Shown in pieces: positions 34,072-42,565 of a DNA stretch of 64,000 bases. Made by a program: the position numbers and the translations under genes. Under the pieces are notes generated by a model. The model saw nothing but the letters and a program-made list of their open reading frames with translations. It was not told where the DNA came from and ran no database searches. Source of the DNA: Bradyrhizobium sp. 200 (GTDB lineage Bacteria > Pseudomonadota > Alphaproteobacteria > Rhizobiales > Xanthobacteraceae); NCBI RefSeq assembly GCF_023100945.1, contig NZ_CP064689.1, positions 4,508,001 to 4,572,000 of the forward strand, given 5' to 3'. Numbering within the stretch: position 1 is the first letter of the stretch; every line of letters starts with the position of its first letter.

Positions 34072-36285
34072 ATGCCCTCGCAGCGTATCATCCTTGGAAT
34101 TGGCCTCGCCATCCTCCTCGTCATCGGCGCTGCCTCGATCGGTCTGGACCTCAAGTCGCGGTCCGATATCGCTTCCGTCGACCGTGCGCTTGGAATACTC
34201 GCAAAAATCTCGGACATGCGCCCGTTGCTGCGCCGGGCGGAAAGCGCGGCGCGCGCCTTTGCGATCAACGGCGATCAGGAGTTTGCCAGGGAATATCGCG
34301 AGGCCAGCGACGCGATCCTGCCGGCGCTGGCGGCACTGATCGAGGCCGTCAGGGACAATCCGGTCGAAAAGCAGCTCATCGAAGAAACAAACGCGCTGGT
34401 GGAGCGCCAGGTTACAGTCAACGGCGAGCTGATCAGGCGCCGAACGATGGGAGACACCGCCGCGGTCGCGGCGCTTGTCGGCCAGGAAGACCGGGCGGCG
34501 ACGGCCGCGATTGCCGCGAACCTTGAAAAGACGGTGGCGGAAGAACGCCGGCTGCTTTTCGCGAGACGCGCCGAATCCGAAACCAACGGCAGGTTCCTGC
34601 TGGCGATCGATCTCGCCGGCGTCGCGCTGATTCTGATTCTCGCCACCGTTCTGACGGTATCGGCCCGCCGCTCGCGCCGGGCACTGCAGGATTCGCTGAG
34701 TGCCACCCAGGCCTCCAACGAGGCGCTGGAGGCCGCGGTCGCCGAGCGCACCGAGCATCTGGTTGCCGCGCATGCCGTCCTGCGGAGCACCTTTCACAGC
34801 ATGGCGGAGGCGGTGCTGGTCATCGACACCAAGGGAGAGGTATTGCTCTCCAATCCGGCCGCCGAGAAGATGCTGCGCTTCCGCCCCGGAATGACGGTGG
34901 AACTGCTGCGGTCGCTCAGCACGGTGTTTCAGGCCGACGGCGTCACGCCGCTGCCGGTCCACGACATGCCTGCCTCGCGCGCGCTGCGCGGCGAAACGTT
35001 CGACGCCACCGAAATCGTGGTGCGCCCCGTCAGCGGCAATCCACCCGTTCATCTCATGATCAGTGGCCGGCCGCTGCGCGATGCCTCGGGCGCCATCAGC
35101 GGCGCGGCGCTGGTCTATCACGACGCCACCGCCTCGCGCGAAACCGAACACAAGCTGCAGCAATCGCAGAAGCTCGACGCCATCGGCAAGCTCACCGGCG
35201 GCGTCGCGCACGACTTCAACAACATGCTGACGGTGATCACCGGCACCACCGAAACGCTGGTCGCGGGGCTTGCGCACGAGCCGCAGTTGCAGAAGACGGC
35301 CGAACTGATCGACCAGGCGGCGGAACGCTGCAGCGAGCTGATCCAGCACCTGCTCGCCTTCGCCCGCCGCCAGCCGCTGCAGCCGCGCAATGTCGACATC
35401 AACGCCACCGTGCTCGACATCGCCAAACTGCTTCGGCCGACGCTTGGCGAGCAGATCGAGGTCAACTCGATCCTCGAACAGGAAGTGGCGACCGCCCATA
35501 TCGACGCCTCGCAGCTCGCCAACTCCCTGCTCAACATGGCGATCAACGCCCGCGACGCGATGCCGAACGGCGGCAAGCTCTTGCTGGAGACGCGCAATGT
35601 CGTGCTCGACGAAGCCTATGCGCAGGCCAATCCCGGCCTGAAGCCCGGCCCCTATGTGATGCTCGCGGTCAGCGACACCGGCACCGGCATGCCGCAGGAC
35701 GTGCTCGACAAGGTGTTCGAGCCGTTCTTCACCACTAAGGAGGTCGGCAAGGGTTCGGGCCTTGGCCTGAGCATGGTCTACGGCTTCGTCAAGCAATCGG
35801 GCGGGCACATCCGGATCTACAGCGAGGCCGGCCACGGCACCACGATCAAGCTCTATCTGCCGCCCGCCCGCGGCCAGGTCGAGGCAGCACCAGCCGCGGC
35901 GCCGCCGCTGCCGCATGGCAACGAAACCATCATGGTGGTGGAGGACGATGCGCTGGTGCGCAATTTCGTCACCACGCAATTGCAGAGCCTCGGCTACCGC
36001 ACGCTGGGCGCCGCCAATGGACCGGCGGCGATGCTGATGGTTGACAATGGCGAGCCGTTCGACCTCCTGTTCACCGACGTCATCATGCCCGGCGGCATGA
36101 CCGGCCGGCAGTTGGCCGACGCGGTGGCCAAACGCCGCCCCGGCATCAAGGTGCTCTACACATCAGGCTATACCGACAACGCGATCGTGCATCAGGGCCG
36201 CCTCGACCCCGGCGTACTGCTGCTGACCAAGCCGTATCGAAAGTCCCAACTGGCCAACATGGTCCGCCGCGCGCTGACAGGGTGA
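34072..36285 (+). CDS. CHASE3-PAS hybrid sensor histidine kinase
   Basis: This 737-residue membrane kinase has helix 1 (about 6-26), a CHASE3-like periplasmic domain (about 27-175), helix 2 (about 177-196) and a coiled linker. A PAS domain (about 235-355), HisKA with H380 in GGVAHDFNN, HATPase with N box MAINARDAM and GKGSGLGLSMVYGF, and a C-terminal receiver (LLFTDVIMPGG) follow. The GGVAHDFNNML context is typical of hybrid kinases. Its sensor resembles that of the kinase at 10249, so the two may sense similar envelope conditions. No phosphotransfer protein is in the window. Confidence 0.92.
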   Translation: MPSQRIILGIGLAILLVIGAASIGLDLKSRSDIASVDRALGILAKISDMRPLLRRAESAARAFAINGDQEFAREYREASDAILPALAALIEAVRDNPVEKQLIEETNALVERQVTVNGELIRRRTMGDTAAVAALVGQEDRAATAAIAANLEKTVAEERRLLFARRAESETNGRFLLAIDLAGVALILILATVLTVSARRSRRALQDSLSATQASNEALEAAVAERTEHLVAAHAVLRSTFHSMAEAVLVIDTKGEVLLSNPAAEKMLRFRPGMTVELLRSLSTVFQADGVTPLPVHDMPASRALRGETFDATEIVVRPVSGNPPVHLMISGRPLRDASGAISGAALVYHDATASRETEHKLQQSQKLDAIGKLTGGVAHDFNNMLTVITGTTETLVAGLAHEPQLQKTAELIDQAAERCSELIQHLLAFARRQPLQPRNVDINATVLDIAKLLRPTLGEQIEVNSILEQEVATAHIDASQLANSLLNMAINARDAMPNGGKLLLETRNVVLDEAYAQANPGLKPGPYVMLAVSDTGTGMPQDVLDKVFEPFFTTKEVGKGSGLGLSMVYGFVKQSGGHIRIYSEAGHGTTIKLYLPPARGQVEAAPAAAPPLPHGNETIMVVEDDALVRNFVTTQLQSLGYRTLGAANGPAAMLMVDNGEPFDLLFTDVIMPGGMTGRQLADAVAKRRPGIKVLYTSGYTDNAIVHQGRLDPGVLLLTKPYRKSQLANMVRRALTG

Positions 36286-36386
36286 CCAAGGCGCAAGCCT
36301 CTTTTGCGGCGTCGTCTTTTATGCCGACTTGATGTATGAATGGATGATATGTTGGACGAAGGGATTCGGGGGAAGAGCCAAGTCTA

Positions 36387-36719
36387 ATGGCCGACGTGAT
36401 CTACAAGCGCCTCTATTTCGATTGGGGCGGACGCTGCGCCTATTGCGACGTTGGACTGTCCCGGATGAAGACCGGCGGCAAGGTCAGGGCCAGCATCGAC
36501 CATTTCATCCCGCTCTCCAAGGGAGGCCGGAACGGCCGGAGCAACCGCGTGCTCTCCTGTTACCCCTGCAATCTCGCCAAGGGCGACACCGACCCGCGCG
36601 AAACCAATCATTGGCCCGAAGTCGAACGCCGGCTTGCCGAGATCGCCGCTTCGCCGATGCTCAGTCACGGGAAGCTCAAACAGCTGCTTCCTGAACTGGT
36701 GAAACAGATTGCCGTCTAG
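36387..36719 (+). CDS. HNH endonuclease
   Basis: This 110-residue protein is a compact HNH nuclease of the McrA/5-methylcytosine type. CxxC at 17-20 and CxxC at 58-61 would bind zinc, the DH pair is 38-39 and the catalytic ...SNRVLSCYPCNLAKGD follows. It has no partner methylase. It lies directly before a toxin-antitoxin pair, which fits an accessory block. Its role could be in mobile DNA or phage restriction; this is unproven. Confidence 0.88.
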   Translation: MADVIYKRLYFDWGGRCAYCDVGLSRMKTGGKVRASIDHFIPLSKGGRNGRSNRVLSCYPCNLAKGDTDPRETNHWPEVERRLAEIAASPMLSHGKLKQLLPELVKQIAV

Positions 36720-36766
36720 GGGTGCGCCTCCTCGACTTCAACGCCTTCCGGCCTTATATTGCGGCC

Positions 36767-36997
36767 ATGACAAAGCTCCTCGATGAAGCAGTAGAGGCCG
36801 TGCGTCGCCTTCCGTCGGCCGACCAGGATGACATCGCGCTTGCCATTATGCGGCTTGCGGGCTCTGATCCAACCGCGCCGGTTGTCCTTTCGTCCGATGA
36901 ACGCGAAGCGATTGCCCGCTCCAAGGCCGCAGCCCAGCGCGGCGAATTCGCAACTGACGAACAGGTACGGGCCGTGTGGGCCAAGCACGGCCTATGA
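36767..36997 (+). CDS. Type II antitoxin (RelB/ParD-like)
   Basis: This 76-residue acidic protein has an N-terminal helical part (LLDEAVEAVRRLPSADQDDIA) and a C-terminal toxin-wrapping tail (SSDEREAIARSKAAAQRGEFATDEQVRAVWAKHGL), a common layout of antitoxins paired with RelE/ParE. A GTG 45 bp upstream is in frame but less likely. Its stop overlaps the ATG of the toxin gene (ATGA). Confidence 0.82.
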   Translation: MTKLLDEAVEAVRRLPSADQDDIALAIMRLAGSDPTAPVVLSSDEREAIARSKAAAQRGEFATDEQVRAVWAKHGL

Positions 36998-37286
36998 GGC
37001 TGCGCTATACGCTTCCCGCGCTCGCCGATCTCACATCGATACTGGACTACGTCGCTGATCGCTCCCCACAGGGAGCTGCGCGCATCCATAGCCGAATTCG
37101 CGCGGTCACCGATGTGGTTCTGCAATATCCGCTGGCCGGCGCTGTAACCGATGATCCCACTATTCGGCGCATCGCAGCAACACCTTATCCCATCTCATCT
37201 TCTACGAGACGACTGATGCTGAAATCATCATTCACGCGGTACGCCACGGCGCGCGCGATCCTTCCGACAAGCTAAGATCGGAGTGA
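36994..37286 (+). pseudogene. ParE/RelE-family toxin gene, frameshifted near its 3' end
   Basis: The first ~65 codons encode a ParE/RelE-type toxin (MRLRYTLPALADLTSILDYV, then AARIHSRIRAV and IRRIAATPYP). From about 37191 the frame reads ISSSTRRL and ends at 37275. In the +1 frame the expected toxin end appears: LIFYETTDAEIIIHAVRHGARDPSDK, stopping at 37286. Loss of one T between CCC and AT near 37191 would explain this; the ancestral codons would be CCT TAT CCC TAT CTC. The catalytic C-terminal strand is therefore lost. The antitoxin upstream is intact. A sequencing error remains possible. Confidence 0.82.
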
Positions 37287-37355
37287 GTCTCGCAGAATTG
37301 TCGGCCGGGTCCGGCAAAGCACCGGCTGCGTAGAATTGGACGCTGCCTCTGACGC

Positions 37356-37540
37356 CACGGCAACTGAGCAACCGCCCATCTTCGTCCGTCGTGGCTCGCA
37401 TTTCGAACTGCGTTACGCCCCCTCACTGCGAGCCCGATCCGCCCGCCACGATCTTCTCGTTCAGTTTCTGATCGACGATCTCGACCGTGCAGTCGATCTC
37501 GGCACTGGGTGCGCCGAGCTGATGCGAGATCAACTTCATC
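37356..37540 (-). pseudogene. 3'-end fragment of the reductase-like gene at 40437
   Basis: From 37423 to 37540 the minus strand encodes LISHQLGAPSAEIDCTVEIVDQ then KLNEKIVAGGSGSQ and stop. This is nearly the same as the last ~39 residues of the gene at 40437-41501, with 27 bp identical in a row at atcttctcgttcag. Weaker similarity continues to about 37356 and to the intergenic DNA after 40369. The rest of the gene is missing. The two copies are direct repeats bounding the BlaI cassette. Confidence 0.8.
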
Positions 37541-37615
37541 TTTGCCGCGCATGCGGCGGATATCATTGCGAAAAAGGCACGCTCACTGTCCGCTGGCAGA
37601 AGGAAAGGTACATGA

Positions 37616-37679
37616 TCAACTATACTTATAGTTGACAACCGTTGGCGGCGGTGAAATCATCCACTATATCTATAGTTGG
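37616..37679 (+). promoter_or_regulatory. Two palindromic operators upstream of blaI
   Basis: tcaactata-ct-tatagttga (37616-37635) is a perfect palindrome. ccactata-tc-tatagttgg (37661-37679) is an imperfect second copy with the same core. Centres are about 44 bp apart, four helical turns. Position and symmetry fit autoregulation by the BlaI-type repressor downstream. Confidence 0.75.
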
Positions 37680-37689
37680 CGGGAGTGAG

Positions 37690-38064
37690 ATGGACATCCA
37701 GTTCACAGATCGCGAAATTGACGTGATGGAAGTGCTTTGGGAGCGAGGGCCGTCACTGGTCGGGGAAGTCCGGGCCGCCCTGAAGGATGAACTAGCTTAC
37801 ACCACCGTCCTCACGATCCTGCGCACACTTGAGGGCAAGCGGTACGTTGGCCACAAGCAAGACGGGCGTGGCCATCGTTATTTCGCCGCGGTCAAGCAAC
37901 AGGCCGCGCAACGAAGCGCCTTACGTCACCTCACCAGCAAGCTCTTCCAGGGATCAGCCGAACTGCTCTTTATCCATCTGGTTTCCGATCAGAAGCTCAG
38001 CGCAAAGCAAATCCGCAACATGCGTGCGCTTCTGGAAGACAAGTCGCAGAAGGAAGAGAACTGA
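37690..38064 (+). CDS. blaI: BlaI/MecI/CopY-family repressor
   Basis: This 124-residue winged-helix repressor has FTDREIDVMEVLWERG at the start, YTTVLTILRTLEGK as recognition helix and a C-terminal dimerisation helix. BlaI-type repressors are cleaved or inactivated on signal from a BlaR1/M56 protease. GGGAG precedes the ATG, and its last base overlaps the ATG of the M56 gene. Two palindromes upstream are likely operators. Confidence 0.93.
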   Translation: MDIQFTDREIDVMEVLWERGPSLVGEVRAALKDELAYTTVLTILRTLEGKRYVGHKQDGRGHRYFAAVKQQAAQRSALRHLTSKLFQGSAELLFIHLVSDQKLSAKQIRNMRALLEDKSQKEEN

Positions 38065-39377
38065 TGCTGGCCTGGATGTCTTACGTCATCGTAGTGAGCC
38101 TGCTTCTCGGTCTGGCTGCCCTCGCCCTGGAGCGCTCAGTACGGATTCGGCAAAAGCCGACGCGCTGGCTATGGGGCGGCAGCATGATTGCTTCGCTGCT
38201 GGTTCCACTGGTCATATCCTCGGTCTCTGTGCAGATCCCGCAGCTGGCTGATGTCGTCGAGCCGGCGATGCCCCAGCGAGTCGTCGCGCTACGACAAATG
38301 ACCGCAAGCGGACTATCGCCATCCGGCTGGCTGACCGCAACCGCCGGAGGCTTCCCGGCGTTCCCCGATCTCGACCGGCTGCTGCAGGTCGGATGGAGCG
38401 CCGCCTCGACTATCCTGTTGCTGGCAATCTTGGCCGGCAGCGTACAGTTGAACCGGCGCCGACGTGGCTGGGAACGCGGCAACATGGCCGGCTTTCCGGT
38501 GCATATTTCCGAGGACGCCGGTCCTGCCATTGCGGGGCTGTTGGATCCGCACATCGTCGTACCGCGCTGGCTGATGCAGTGCCCTGCCGATGTACAGGAA
38601 TTGGTCATCGCACATGAGCAGAGCCATCTCGAAGCACACGACGCCCGGCTGTTGACGATCGCGCTTGGCCTGCTCGTTTGCATGCCCTGGAACCTGCCGC
38701 TCTGGTGGCAGCTACGGCGCCTGCGCTTCGCCGCTGAAATCGATTGTGACGCGAGAGTCCTGCGACGCGGCTACGATGTTTCACGTTACGGCGAAACACT
38801 GATTGCCGTTGGCGAAAGGCAGTCCGCAACCATCGCCATGGTGGCTGCGATGTCGGAATCAGGATCGTTGCTCGAGCGGCGAATCCGCAACATGCTGCGG
38901 AGGAAAACAAAATACGCCCCCGCGACGGCGGTGGGATTTGCCTGCCTTGGGATCGCGTTTGCCGTCGGCGCGGCCGAAATCAGCCCTCCGAACAACGCCG
39001 CCCCTCGCAGGTCCGCATCGCACGAGGGCGTCGTGGATACCGGGGTGCTCGATGGCCACGTTGGCTTCTACCGAGTGAACGACAATACCGTGTTGTCGAT
39101 TACCCGCAACGGGCGGCAACTGAATGCACAACTGACCGGCCAGCCGGCAGTGCCGATCCCTGCCCGGAGCCACACGGAATTCTCCTACAAGGATGCCAAA
39201 ATCAGTTTCATCACCGAGCCTGACGGGCAGACAACATCGCTGATACTGCACCAGCACGGTGTCAGCATGCCGATGAGGCGCATCGATGCCGCAATCGCGC
39301 AACGGATCGCCAGCGCGCACGAACGCCCGCGACGGCCCGGAAAATTCGTTGGTGGTGCCCTGGTGATTCAGCAGTGA
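38064..39377 (+). CDS. M56-family membrane metallopeptidase (BlaR1-like sensor)
   Basis: This 437-residue protein has an N-terminal membrane region (helices near 5-25, 38-56, 110-125), a cytoplasmic zinc-protease domain with HEQSH at 184-188 and the AEIDCDARVL downstream ligand segment, and a helix near 290-308. A ~110-residue periplasmic C-terminal domain (about 325-437) follows. That domain is not the penicillin-binding sensor of BlaR1. It resembles DUF3471-like beta domains (GFYRVNDNTVLSITRNG), so its ligand is probably not recognised by acylation. It would relieve repression by the adjacent BlaI. Confidence 0.9.
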   Translation: MLAWMSYVIVVSLLLGLAALALERSVRIRQKPTRWLWGGSMIASLLVPLVISSVSVQIPQLADVVEPAMPQRVVALRQMTASGLSPSGWLTATAGGFPAFPDLDRLLQVGWSAASTILLLAILAGSVQLNRRRRGWERGNMAGFPVHISEDAGPAIAGLLDPHIVVPRWLMQCPADVQELVIAHEQSHLEAHDARLLTIALGLLVCMPWNLPLWWQLRRLRFAAEIDCDARVLRRGYDVSRYGETLIAVGERQSATIAMVAAMSESGSLLERRIRNMLRRKTKYAPATAVGFACLGIAFAVGAAEISPPNNAAPRRSASHEGVVDTGVLDGHVGFYRVNDNTVLSITRNGRQLNAQLTGQPAVPIPARSHTEFSYKDAKISFITEPDGQTTSLILHQHGVSMPMRRIDAAIAQRIASAHERPRRPGKFVGGALVIQQ

Positions 39378-39461
39378 TGGATTTCTGGCCGGATCTGCGA
39401 CCGGCTCGACCAGGTCGCGAATAGCCCGGAAATGTTATTGATCCCCGGATGGAGTGTTGCC

Positions 39462-40340
39462 ATGCGTGTCAGCAGGATACTCGCAGCGCTTGCGGCGCCT
39501 CTCGTTTCGATCGCAGCAGCAGCCTTGCTGCTCTTTGGAAGTGTGCCTGCAGCATTTGCCCAATCCACCGTCACGGCACAGAATACAACGAACACCGCCG
39601 CGACGATGTGGATAACCACGACACAGCGCATCAAGGCAAAAGTTTATGAGAATGCCCGTCTAAGCCAACATCCGATCCTTGTAATCGTCGTTCATGGGGA
39701 TTCGCCCGGCGAACCTCCCACGTATCAATATCGCTTTGCGGAGCGAGCTGCCGCCGCGATACCGGATGCCGTTGTCGCGGCGGTTCTTCGGCCTGGCTAC
39801 AGCGATGGCGAGGATAGCTCCGATGGCATGCGCGGCTACACCACTGGCGACAACTGGACGCCTGAAGTCGTCAACGCGTTAGCTACCGTCCTCGCTGAGT
39901 TGAAAGACCGATATCGTCCCCGCCGAGCAATTTTGGTCGGGCATTCGGGCGGCGCTGCAATCGTTGGCAATTTGTTGGGTCAGCAGGGGGCGGTGGTAGA
40001 CGGCATCCTGTTGGTGTCGTGCCCGTGTGACGTCACGGCGTGGCGCAAGCATATGCAGTCGGTGAAAGGAGGCGCAATCTGGGAACGCCCGGTGCGCTCA
40101 CTTTCACCGCTGGCTCTGGTTGATGGCGTTCCCGCGTCGGCGAAGATCTGGTTGCTGGTCGGTAGCGACGATCAAACTACACCCCAGGCGTTGACGCTCG
40201 CCTATGCCGAAGCGCTACGAAGTCGCAATGTTGCGGTGAATGTGACGATTGCTCCAGGCCTTGGTCATAACATCCTGCTCGAACCGATCGCTATGGAACG
40301 CCTCAAAGAGATTGCCAGCACAATCGATGCAGGAAAGTAG
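39462..40340 (+). CDS. Exported alpha/beta hydrolase
   Basis: This 292-residue protein has a signal peptide (about 1-33, AFAQ) and an alpha/beta hydrolase fold: VIVVHGD (74-80), nucleophile S162 in GHSGG, Asp in LLVGSDDQTTP and His in APGLGHNI. It is periplasmic or secreted. It is not a beta-lactamase by sequence. It follows blaI and the M56 gene on the same strand, 84 bp later, so it is the likely target of this regulation. The start at 39462 has GGAG upstream; an earlier ATG is 30 bp up. Confidence 0.88.
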   Translation: MRVSRILAALAAPLVSIAAAALLLFGSVPAAFAQSTVTAQNTTNTAATMWITTTQRIKAKVYENARLSQHPILVIVVHGDSPGEPPTYQYRFAERAAAAIPDAVVAAVLRPGYSDGEDSSDGMRGYTTGDNWTPEVVNALATVLAELKDRYRPRRAILVGHSGGAAIVGNLLGQQGAVVDGILLVSCPCDVTAWRKHMQSVKGGAIWERPVRSLSPLALVDGVPASAKIWLLVGSDDQTTPQALTLAYAEALRSRNVAVNVTIAPGLGHNILLEPIAMERLKEIASTIDAGK

Positions 40341-40436
40341 TGGGCTGCCTACGCCGCGGGCTGCCATGGCGCCACGGCGAAGCAACAATGCCCGTTCGCC
40401 GTGGCGCGCCCTCTCTTCACCGCCCTTCCCCGCCCG

Positions 40437-41501
40437 TCACTGCGCGCCGGATCCCCCCGCCACGATCTTCTCGTTCAGTTTCTGATCGACGGTCTGGACC
40501 GTGCGGTCGATCTCGGCGCTGGGCACGCCGAGCTGATCCGAAACCAGCTTCACCAGGAGGTCGACCCGCTCGATGAAAGGCGCGCCGCCGGCCACCGCTC
40601 GCGCTGCCGATGACGGCTTGAGCAGGCTTTCCGCCGCCCTGGCGTATTTCTCGAAAGGCACCTGATCCGCCGGGTCGGCCCCCAGACGCCGGGCGATGCC
40701 GTCGACATGGTCATAGATCGACTGCGAGAGTTTCAGGTCGCCGTGCACGGCATCGCGGATTGACTGCGGCTCGTGCGGCGTGATGCAGCGGTAATTCCCG
40801 GTCAGCAGCATCGACCATTTGGCCAGCGGGACGAACAGCGAGTCGAACACCTTGAGCTTTACCGGAACGTCCTTGCCATCCAGCGTCACCGCATCGATAT
40901 CAGCTTCGAGTTCGCGAAGCATCTTGTTGTGTTGCGCGTCTTCGAAGGCGGCGGCCTTGAAGTTGGTCGGCAGGCCGACATGAAGGACGTTCGCCGCCTC
41001 TTCCGGCGGACGGAAGGCCTGCGGATCGGGCGAGCACAGCGACACCAGTCCCGGCTTGAACCGCTCCCATACCAGCGCATTGGTATAGGCCTCCTCCAGA
41101 TCCATCTCCGCCAGCGCCGGGATCCGCTTGAGATAGGGCAAGGGCGGCATGTTCATGATCGAAAGGCAAGGCAGTTTTGCCTCGGCGATCTTGATCATCA
41201 GAACCCGGATCGTATGGTTGGTGTATTGCGGCTCCTGCATCGCAAGGCCGACCAGGTCGTAGCGGGAAAGGTCGACCTCGGCGGGCGTGGTCGCGTCCAG
41301 TCTGCCGGGCAGATCGCGTGAGAAGATAGCCCGGTGCACCGCCTCGTCGCGCAGCTTGATACGAACCTCGGTGCCGTCGCGATTGATGAGTTCAGCCGTC
41401 TTCCTCCGGCAAACCAGGGTCACGTTGTGACCCGCCATCAAAAGCTTCGTCGCCAGCAAGGAGCCGTAAGAGGCCCCAAGGATCAGAATGTTGCGCGCCA
41501 T
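40437..41501 (-). CDS. Ketopantoate reductase-like NAD(P)-binding protein
   Basis: This 354-residue protein begins with the Rossmann motif ILILGASYGSLLATKLLMAGHNVTLVCRR and resembles ApbA/PanE in its first ~190 residues. A long helical C-terminal part follows. It is longer than true PanE (about 300) and likely acts on another 2-oxo acid or sugar; function uncertain. The last ~39 codons are duplicated at 37423-37540. The start at 41501 is upstream of a 167-bp gap. Confidence 0.8.
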   Translation of the reverse strand: MARNILILGASYGSLLATKLLMAGHNVTLVCRRKTAELINRDGTEVRIKLRDEAVHRAIFSRDLPGRLDATTPAEVDLSRYDLVGLAMQEPQYTNHTIRVLMIKIAEAKLPCLSIMNMPPLPYLKRIPALAEMDLEEAYTNALVWERFKPGLVSLCSPDPQAFRPPEEAANVLHVGLPTNFKAAAFEDAQHNKMLRELEADIDAVTLDGKDVPVKLKVFDSLFVPLAKWSMLLTGNYRCITPHEPQSIRDAVHGDLKLSQSIYDHVDGIARRLGADPADQVPFEKYARAAESLLKPSSAARAVAGGAPFIERVDLLVKLVSDQLGVPSAEIDRTVQTVDQKLNEKIVAGGSGAQ

Positions 41502-41668
41502 ACTCTCTCTTTCACAAATGATGCGGGATTTTCTTGAACGCCCCGACCCCAGGCGGAGCCCAATTTCGTCCGTGGCATACAGTATATTAATAGGCGTTAC
41601 AATCACATAGCGGCCCACAATTCTTCTCTGCGGGGGCCAAGGATGGGATTGAAAGGAAGAGACTTGTC

Positions 41669-42565
41669 TCAGGACCGCGTCGCCAGCACCACGCCCGCGA
41701 GCGTCAACACCAGCGCCACGATCTGCGTCAGCCCGAGCGGCTCGCCGAGCGCCATTGCCGAGGCGACCACGCCGATCACCGGCACCGCCATCGTGCCGAT
41801 CGCCGCGACCGAGGCCGGCAGGCGCGCCAGCGCGGCAAACCAGCTCACATAAGCGATGCAGAACTGGATCACGGTCGCATAGACGAGCAACCACCAGCCG
41901 AGTTCTGTCACCTTCTCGATATGCGTGGTCTCGATGGCGAAACCGATGATGACGATCGGAAAACATCCCAGCCCGATCTGCCAGGCGGCGGCCGGGATCG
42001 GCGGCAGCGGCACCGGCAGTTTCTTCGCCAGCACCGTGCCGAGCGCAAAGCCGAGCGCGCCGCACAGCGCCATCACCATGCCCGGCAGTTTTGCCGCGGT
42101 CGCGCTAAACCCGTTGCCGCCCATGATGACGGCCAATCCCGCAAACGCCATCACCAGCGCCACCGTGCGCAGGATCGTCGGCCGCTCGCCGAGCACCGGC
42201 CAGGCCAGCAGCGAGGCCCACACCGGCATGGTGTAGGCGATCAGCGCCGCCTCGCTCGCCGGCAGCCAGAGCAGCGCCAGCCCCATCAGCACCATCCAGC
42301 CCGTGACGTTGAGCAGCGCCGCCAGCATCAGCCGCGGCCACAGATGGCGCTCGACCTTCAGGCTCTGGGAGCGCGCCAGCGCGAGCACCGCCAGCAACAG
42401 CGCGCCGATCACACCGGTCGAGCCGCGCAAGGTCAGCGGCGGCAGTTCGCTCAGGAGATATTTCGTGACGGGCCAGTTAAAGCCCCAACCCACCGAGGTG
42501 ATGGCAAGGAACATCAGGCCTGCGGGCGCGATCCGCGCCGGCGCGGTGGGTTTTGAGTCTGTCAT
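41669..42565 (-). CDS. DMT-family (EamA) exporter, paralogue of the 32577 gene
   Basis: This 298-residue ten-helix membrane protein shares SVGWGFNWPVTKYLLSELPPLTLRG-type openings with the gene at 32577. Two EamA halves are visible. The start at 42565 (MTDSKPTAP) is preferred over an upstream ATG because the upstream frame shows no conserved sequence. The substrate is unknown. Confidence 0.9.
   Translation of the reverse strand: MTDSKPTAPARIAPAGLMFLAITSVGWGFNWPVTKYLLSELPPLTLRGSTGVIGALLLAVLALARSQSLKVERHLWPRLMLAALLNVTGWMVLMGLALLWLPASEAALIAYTMPVWASLLAWPVLGERPTILRTVALVMAFAGLAVIMGGNGFSATAAKLPGMVMALCGALGFALGTVLAKKLPVPLPPIPAAAWQIGLGCFPIVIIGFAIETTHIEKVTELGWWLLVYATVIQFCIAYVSWFAALARLPASVAAIGTMAVPVIGVVASAMALGEPLGLTQIVALVLTLAGVVLATRS

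Noticed and set aside
33595..35979. Long open frame (794 codons) antisense to the response regulator and hybrid kinase
   Set aside because: Composition is Arg/His/Gly-rich without any domain, and the opposite strand has a complete kinase. It is a GC-driven shadow frame.
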